The position numbers were made by a program, and so were the translations under genes. The notes under the pieces are model-generated. The model saw only the letters and a program-made list of their open reading frames with translations, was not told the origin of the DNA and did not search any database. From Suillus spraguei (lineage: Eukaryota; Basidiomycota; Agaricomycetes; Boletales; Suillaceae): 64,000 bases of DNA. The number at the start of each line of letters is the position of its first letter. Position 1 is the stretch's first letter. The stretch is taken from positions 124,001 through 188,000 of the forward strand of contig JABCPU010000014.1 in NCBI GenBank assembly GCA_016800925.1. The letters are read 5' to 3'. This document shows, in pieces, positions 58,049 to 64,000 of the stretch.

Positions 58049-58567
58049 ATGGCTAGTTGGCAAATTCGCAATTGGCTATCAAGTAATCTGAGACGCGGTT
58101 AGTCATTTTTTACATGTTTGCAGTGCTTCCTGACACGATTTTTAGTAGCGTCATGTTCAGTATCAACGCAGGCGGCGCTCCCGAAAAACACTTGTGCCGC
58201 GTTTTCTCTTATCCGATCCCAGCCTTCGCAATACGTTGTTGCATCTCTCGCAGGACGTAAATATCTCCTCGCACCAAGGGACTTACTCACAGTCCCCCAT
58301 CTCAAAGATGTGCATGTTGGCGATATATTGGCATTGCAGGACATACATGAAGTTGGCTCACGGGATTACACACTTCGCGGTGATCCGGTAATATCCCCAA
58401 GTCGCGTCAAGGTTGAGGCTACCGTTATCGAGCATACCAAGGGAAAAATGGAAGTGGTGTTCAAGAAGAAGCGTAGAAAGGGTTACCAAAAGACTATCAA
58501 GAACAAGCATCCATACACTCGTCTGCGTATAGGCTCCATTGAGTTCCCCGAGCCTTCAAGTCCATAA
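58049..58567 (+). CDS. Mitochondrial ribosomal protein bL21m
   Basis: Large-subunit mitoribosomal protein of the L21 family. Exon 1 (58049-58097) MASWQIRNWLSSNLRR, a 48-bp intron (GTTAGT...TTTTTAG), then exon 2 (58146-58567): 156 aa in total. L21 signature: QYVVASLAGRKYLLAPRDLL, VHVGDILALQDIHEVGSRDY, VEATVIEHTKGKMEVVFKKK, RRKGYQKTIKNKHPYTRLRI. The basic N-terminus fits import. I preferred this spliced start to the alternative in-frame TTG at 58118, as it supplies an ATG and a presequence. Yeast counterpart MRPL49. Confidence 0.9.
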
Positions 58568-58653
58568 TCTTAGCCCAAGAACTATAATATTCTGTTCTCT
58601 AATCTGAATGATAAGACTGAAATCAGTGAATATTAAAAATTAGTGTATAAGCA

Positions 58654-61457
58654 TCATATCTCCCCCTCTTCAGGCGTTTCTGCCCTCCGGGATCGTTCTC
58701 TGCGTTCCACCCTAGAATCTATATCAGGATCGTAACGAGCACGCTTTTCAGCGCGTTCACTATGTGCCCTGTCAGAACCACGCTTCCGTTCTCTACTGCG
58801 TTCAGGTTTATCCCCTGCATGATCAATCTCTTCCTCATCCCCGTATGGAGGCGCATCAGTCCGCCCATAACCACGTTCCCTTGAACTTTTCCTACGCTTA
58901 CGCTCATCCCTGCCATCCCGCTCGTCTCGTGAATGTCGTTTGTGCTCGCGATCCCTGTCTCTTTCCCTATCCTTCTCCCTTTCACGTTCACGATCCCTCT
59001 CTCTGTCACGTTCACGATCCCTTTCCCGCTCACGCTCGCCATGCCCATCCTTATCACGCCCATGGTACCCATCGTGATCCTCACGGTGGTGGTGTCTGGA
59101 ACTCCGGTCCCGCTCGCGATCTCGCTCACGGTCTTTCTCTCTGTCACGGTCATCGCGGCGGTCACGGTCTCGATCACGCTCCCGCTCAGGGTCCTTGCGA
59201 CGTCTACTCGTGGTTGAAGCACCATCCTCCGACAGAGCCTCGCGTAGTCGTTCCTTTTGCCTCTTCACAAACTTGGAAAAAGCTGAACGTCGACTCTCGT
59301 CATCGTCTAGGGCTTTGTACTCAGGGAGGTGCTCAATGAACGGGACAGCCTGTATAAGAATTCAAATTAATGTCTAGTATCAAGATATAACTAGAAAAGA
59401 CGCACAGCTTCATAAGACAACGTGATGTCAAGCGGTTCGGAAAGCTTCTTCATCGCGTAGCGAAGGTCATCTTGCAGGTGCCGTTGCCTCCTCTCTGCGC
59501 GGCGCTTCTCTTCATTCTGTTTCTTTACGACTTGATCGTGGACCTGCCAGACTCATGAGCACTCTCGTTATACACACAGAAAAGTAACATACCGTGTCGT
59601 ACACCTCGCGTAAATCATCTTCCCTAAGCTTACCTACGCTGTCGGGGTCCCTCCTTACGCGAGCCTTGAACTCTTCGAAGGTGGTCTGCACGCTCACCAC
59701 GCTTACACTTTCTCTCTCCTTATCACTCTTCACTACGTCCATAGCATTGGGGTCATCGCCACGCCTGGTGCACTCCTCAGCAGTAGCTATCTTAGCATCG
59801 AGCTTTTGATCGAGTGTGTCGACAGCATCCCAGAAGAGTTCCAAGGGATTTGATCCAGGCTTGCCGAGCATATTGAGATATCGCTGATCAGAAGCAAAAG
59901 TCGGGTAAATATGACGCCATTTGCTGCGGGCCTTGATTTTTCCGGCAGTTACGAGGTCCTGCAGCAATGCCTTGAACGCCTCTCTGGCTTTCCGCTCCTC
60001 ACGTGTCTTCTCAACTTGTGCGCGGCGCATCTGCTCCTCAAACTCACGCTCTTTGACACGCGAGTAATCTTCGAACGCAAGGAGTATGTCTAGCGTAGGG
60101 AGCTTACGCAACTCAGTATCAGCTTGCCAGTCGGGGGACTCGGTGACCATTTCGTGGGCCTTGCGCCAACGTGTGAGGACATCCACATCAAGTTCTTTGA
60201 AAAGAGACACGACTTTGGAGATTGCGCGCGTGCGCGCAGCACGGGTTTCTTGCTTTGATGGGTGTGTGGGTGAGGTTGCATTCACGATCAGGTAAGTAAA
60301 CAAGTACGCACCACTTCACGCTGCTTGAGTTCTGCGACGTACTCCTCGAATATAAGCTTTCGTTCGGCCTCGATACGAGCTTGTTGCCAGATGGGGTGCT
60401 GCGAGAATAGTTTATCCGCAGTAGCGAACGTAGTGTAATGAAATACGCTCGGATTGCCCTTGAGCATGTTACGTATAGCTGGGCGGAGTTTCGAAAGCCG
60501 CGCTTCACGCTCTTCTTCTTCCTTCTGACGCAGACCATCTGTATACTGTGCATGTCACAACAATTAAGCAGTATGTTATACCATGAATGAGGAAACGCAC
60601 CTTTTGCCAAGTTGCTTTCTTTTCAGCTAGGGAGTTTAAAGCCTTGTACAACGGATCCGTGATGATGGTGCGCATAGTCTGGTCCCATGTCCAGTCTGCG
60701 TCAACGCCCGCTTTACGCAAGAGATGCATAAAAGCTTTCTCACCCTCCTCGAAGGTGGCGAAACCATTGTGAGGAATGGCAGGGTCATCAGGAAGGTTCG
60801 GCCGTGCCGGCAGAATACCTGTGTTACTGAAGGGGAGCGGGGTGGTGCCTGTGAGGGCTACGGTGCCGTCGGGCTGTACTGGGGCTGTCGCAGCGGGAAC
60901 AGAAGCAGTCGGAGTACTGTAATTAAATTGTCAAAAGAAAGTGCAGAGATACAGGTTAGCGACATACGAAATAGAGCCGGCAACTACAAGTTGACTATTT
61001 TGCTTCTCCTTCTCAACTTTTTCAAGGAGCAGGAGCAGCTCATCTGGCATATCCCATTTTGATTCCTTGGATTCGGTCTGTTCAAGTGGATTAACTAATA
61101 GTCAGAAGGATCTTTATCGTTGGACATACATTGTAATAGTACTTCCTGCCTCCGGAGAAATATTCTTTCCATTTTGTCTCCCCGAGAGCTTTCTGAAGAA
61201 ACAGGTGAGTATTAGTATACGACCGGAGGGTACAATGATAAGTCACCTCAAATGGAGTTTTCAAGTCTGAACAATTCGTATTTAGCGCAGAACAGGATAG
61301 ACAGAACCTCGATACGCACCATCTGGCTTCTCCCAGACACTTTCACGAGTGCCGGTATTAAACCAGTATGTCCTTCCTTCGGGATTTCGATGCTCAGTCT
61401 ATCCCACCTAGTCAGTATCCTTCTACGGGAAGCGATGGTGACGAGACTTACCCACAT
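58654..61457 (-). CDS. PRP40: PRP40-type U1 snRNP pre-mRNA processing factor (WW-FF)
   Basis: Splicing factor bridging 5' splice site and branch point. Exon 1 codes only ATG TGG (61452-61457), then a splice to [20 protein letters not shown] (first WW). The second WW is [20 protein letters not shown] ... [10 protein letters not shown]-domain region: [32 protein letters not shown]-like [35 protein letters not shown] and [20 protein letters not shown]. The C-terminal 150 residues are a long alternating Arg-Asp/Arg-Glu tract ending AETPEEGEI, typical of spliceosomal RD proteins and longer than in yeast. Convergent with bL21m (86 bp apart). Confidence 0.9.
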
Positions 61458-62934
61458 ACTTGGCGGAATGGCAAGCCGAATCGACCAAAGTATTTGATCA
61501 CACCAAGTTCTTCAAACTCCGACTAGCATTAGTCATCACACAGGCGATCATAGCCACTAGGTTAGGTCTGGAATATTCGGTCGATCCGGCACCGCTTCAG
61601 CGTTCTCGTCCGAGGGTGTTAGAAATCATTTTATGATTACACGAAAGGAGAGGCCAACGTGCACTCACTTCAACTCTGTCACCATTCCATCATCTATTGC
61701 GAAACCACATCGATCTCATCCCGTCCAGGTATCTAACTATGAACAAACATTGATACCAGAACAGTAATTCCTGCAGCGATTATGGTGATGGCTGTGAGTC
61801 TCTGAGTGTACCTTGGTCTCAGATACTTGAGATTATGTACCTAGTGACCTCACAGCGTTCTCCTGGCTTGTGATCGGACACTTTACCTATTCAAGGTCTG
61901 CGCATCACGAATCTCTTGGCGGATCATCTTCATAGTTTTCGTTCTTTTCTCGGTCGAAACACTCTGCAGCCAGCGTTGAGAGGAATTGCTAGCATGGTTC
62001 CTATTCTGTTCGTCATCCGATGTCATACCCAGCGGTTGGCTACCTACTCGATCCCCAACTCAGCTTCATAGTCAATTGCTTCACTGCCATGGTCTCTCGA
62101 TATTAGCTTTTATCACTTCATTTTCGCTCTTTCTCCTGACCTCGTGCCAGTGTGCACGAACGCTTTCTCTTTTGGTATACGCTTGTGTATTTGAACGTTG
62201 TCTTGGTTGCCGTCCAGCGTTGTCTCTAATATCCGTCTCGTACCCCCAGCGTTCGCGTCTCTCACCTTCATTCTCTTGCGTCCACGTTAACCTGAAACAT
62301 GAACTGCAGGCTTGTTTTATAATTTATGTCCTTTCACCCGCTGTCAACTGCCTCCCCGCCTCGCAGGATATGAGGTTCGCGGTCACAACTAGTACTACTA
62401 TACCCGCAATCCCCCGCTAGAAACACACAAAAGTGCAAGGAGCGCTGTTCGTTACTCCAGACGTACGTGGTACTAGTGTACTTGAAAATACTTTGGTCTC
62501 ATTTTAATACCACCAGCATCATTAACTACCGTAAAGGTGGGGAAACCATCAACGACCTCATCACTTTTATCAAGTGAAGAGTTATTTAGATCAATTCCAC
62601 CGAGAAACCCCATGCAATCCTGTATCATGAATTACAGCATACTGCAAAGCATTTATGCGTCTCCCCAGCTAGAGGTAGGTCCGCAGTTGTTAAACCACGT
62701 CCTGCATATACCGTGTGTTATGGAACCTTAAAGTTCACCACCCACTTGTTCATCATGCTTGAATCAATGAAAAAGTGTTGCATAGACCAAGATTTCAAAG
62801 TAAAAAGCTATCTATGGGACGTTCCGCATGTTCGATATAGCACATATGTCACTTGAATTAAAGAAAAGTATGCATAGACCAAGATTTCAAAGCAGAAGAC
62901 TATCTCCAAGGGATGCTCCAATGTTATACCATAT
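61458..62934. other. No gene recognised; a diverged direct repeat at 62759-62912
   Basis: Frames of up to 144 codons (61986-62420, Ser/Cys/Leu-rich) have no recognisable content. Two about 55-bp blocks, 62759-62820 and 62856-62912, share GCATAGACCAAGATTTCAAA and flanking words. Confidence 0.4.
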
Positions 62935-64000
62935 TCACGATTGCTCTGCTACTGAGTTAGTCTTTCGGAATTGTGAGGTGATGTCGACAGACAGACCTAA
63001 CCCCGTGAGATGCGTCAATGTCTTCTCAGATGCATCAGGAAACCGGGGGACAATGCGACAGGGAAATGTCTCCGGATGACTGAAATAATAAGGCATCAGC
63101 AGACTACTCTTGAGAATATACGATTCTGCAAACATTACGAAACCAGTGCTGAACTTCGGAACGATTGGAATATCCACGCCGTGTTTATCGAGAGCTTTGT
63201 GGGCCGAGAAAAATGCCAGGAAATTCACAATAGCTATCCAGACTGATGCGTCCGCCACATGCTGTCCCACACTGACAAGCACCTTTGAACGGAGAGTTAA
63301 GAACTACGAATAGATGCTCACCACATCCGGCGACCCCAGCCAAAAACTAACGACATTGTATCACTGGTGAGGGACCCGTCTTCATGGAGAAACCTTTCTG
63401 GTTTAAATTCATCAGGATTGGGGTATTTCTTTGGATTGTGCGTCATTGCCCTAAGGTTTGGTCATTTAAAGATATTCAAGATAAGGAAGTAGGGCTTACC
63501 ATGTATTTGAAAACACAGCAATTCCTGATGATCTGTGTCGTCAGCAGCCGTCATTAAATTAGGACGGTACAAACCCTTTGGGATAAAATAACCATCATAG
63601 ACGTCACTGGTTGTCGTCGCGTGAGGGATGCCTGAGAATATCGTCAAATGATGTTCAGAAATTAGTTGTGTTCTGCACAAACCGAATGGTATCACAGGGT
63701 GCCACCTGAGGGTTTCACGCAAAATAGCTTCCACGTAAGGCAACGCTGATCTATCATTGAAGTCCGGAAGTCTATCTTTGCCAACGACTCGATCAATCTC
63801 CGCGTGCGCTTTGGTTTGTACCTCCGGGTTGAGTATCATAGCGAGAAGGAAGACAAGCAACGTGGAAACGGTCTGAGTTAACGACAAACTTATTATGATG
63901 GGCAAGCTCAAACCACGAAAAACTCGCCGTATCATATGCCGCTGAAGACAAAAATGAGTATTAAGAGAAATAATTGTTCACTTTGCATACCTGTGAATAC
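62935..64000 (-). CDS. Cytochrome P450, 5' part cut by window end
   Basis: C-terminal half of a P450 related to that at 10856. I-helix region AAYDT|TVSTLLVFLLAMILNP, K-helix EAILRETLRWHPVIPF (ExxR), GIPHATTTSDVYDGYFIPKG, heme loop FGWGRRMCVGQHVADAS split by an intron after the first two bases of the Cys codon, WIAIVNFLAFFSAHKALDKH, and ending RIVPRFPDASEKTLTHL to a stop at 62935. An intron at 63873-63927 seems to use a GC donor (ACG|GCGAGT), where the paralogue has GT at the same place. No disabling change seen in this part. Confidence 0.88.

Noticed and set aside
58118..58567. bL21m starting at the in-frame TTG 58118
   Set aside because: A 48-bp intron with good borders links an upstream ATG and presequence to the same frame.
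58764..59339. 191-codon + strand ORF and 168-codon - strand ORF over the PRP40 tail
   Set aside because: They arise from the repetitive Arg-Asp/Arg-Glu codons in other frames.

Overview
The window reads as nuclear DNA of a basidiomycete fungus, most likely an Agaricomycete. The grounds are genes split by many 48-65 bp introns, a CxC5/CxC6-KDZ transposase, a Ngaro/DIRS-type tyrosine-recombinase retroelement, a Harbinger-like transposase of the mushroom type, a basidiomycete HRDC-type kinase and two multi-exon cytochrome P450 genes. All calls come from reading translations and splice signals by eye; no database search was run.

Layout. 1-2754: 3' part of a YR retroelement (RT/RNase H, then recombinase), split by a 274-bp MITE. 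2755-4066: gene-poor, with an LRR-like scrap. 4067-8601: housekeeping block with CAF40/RCD1 (-), a small membrane ORF (-), a YANK/STK32-type kinase (-) and guanylate kinase (+). 8602-10855: no convincing gene. 10856-13081: P450 (-) with a frameshift. 13227-14514: a Harbinger-like element with terminal inverted repeats and AAT target duplications.

14.7-34.6 kb is a nest of mobile DNA that can be unpicked by target-site duplications. A decayed KDZ element (transposase + strand, companion gene - strand) was hit by three solo LTRs of one family (A), by a gag-only LTR element (B, which itself holds a solo LTR of family C) and by a complete chromovirus (C, 26826-34474). Removing these leaves about 6.3 kb of KDZ element. 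The chromovirus has gag, pol with a chromodomain, and an extra third ORF between pol and the 3' LTR that ends in two Cys-rich knuckles. Every long frame in the nest is closed by stops explained by C-to-T change (CGA to TGA, CAA to TAA), while host genes are open.

34.6-38.5 kb is TE debris: a P450 3' fragment fused to a LINE fragment, nested family-B LTRs, a second copy of the MITE, and a TIR element with the end of a pogo/Tigger-like transposase.

38.6-61.5 kb is mainly host genes: FMP32/CCDC90-type mitochondrial protein (-), NUP53 (+), two related HSL-type esterases (-; one with a frame-restoring 154-bp duplication, one frameshifted), a fungal kinase (-), an unrecognised gene (+), MsrB (+), tropomyosin (-), UPF0662/DUF2408 protein (+), ATP synthase alpha (-), mitochondrial bL21 (+) and PRP40 (-). 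Several are head-to-head with short shared promoters (ATP1/bL21m 168 bp; FMP32/NUP53 116 bp; STK32/GUK1 213 bp). A second P450 (-) runs off the right end.
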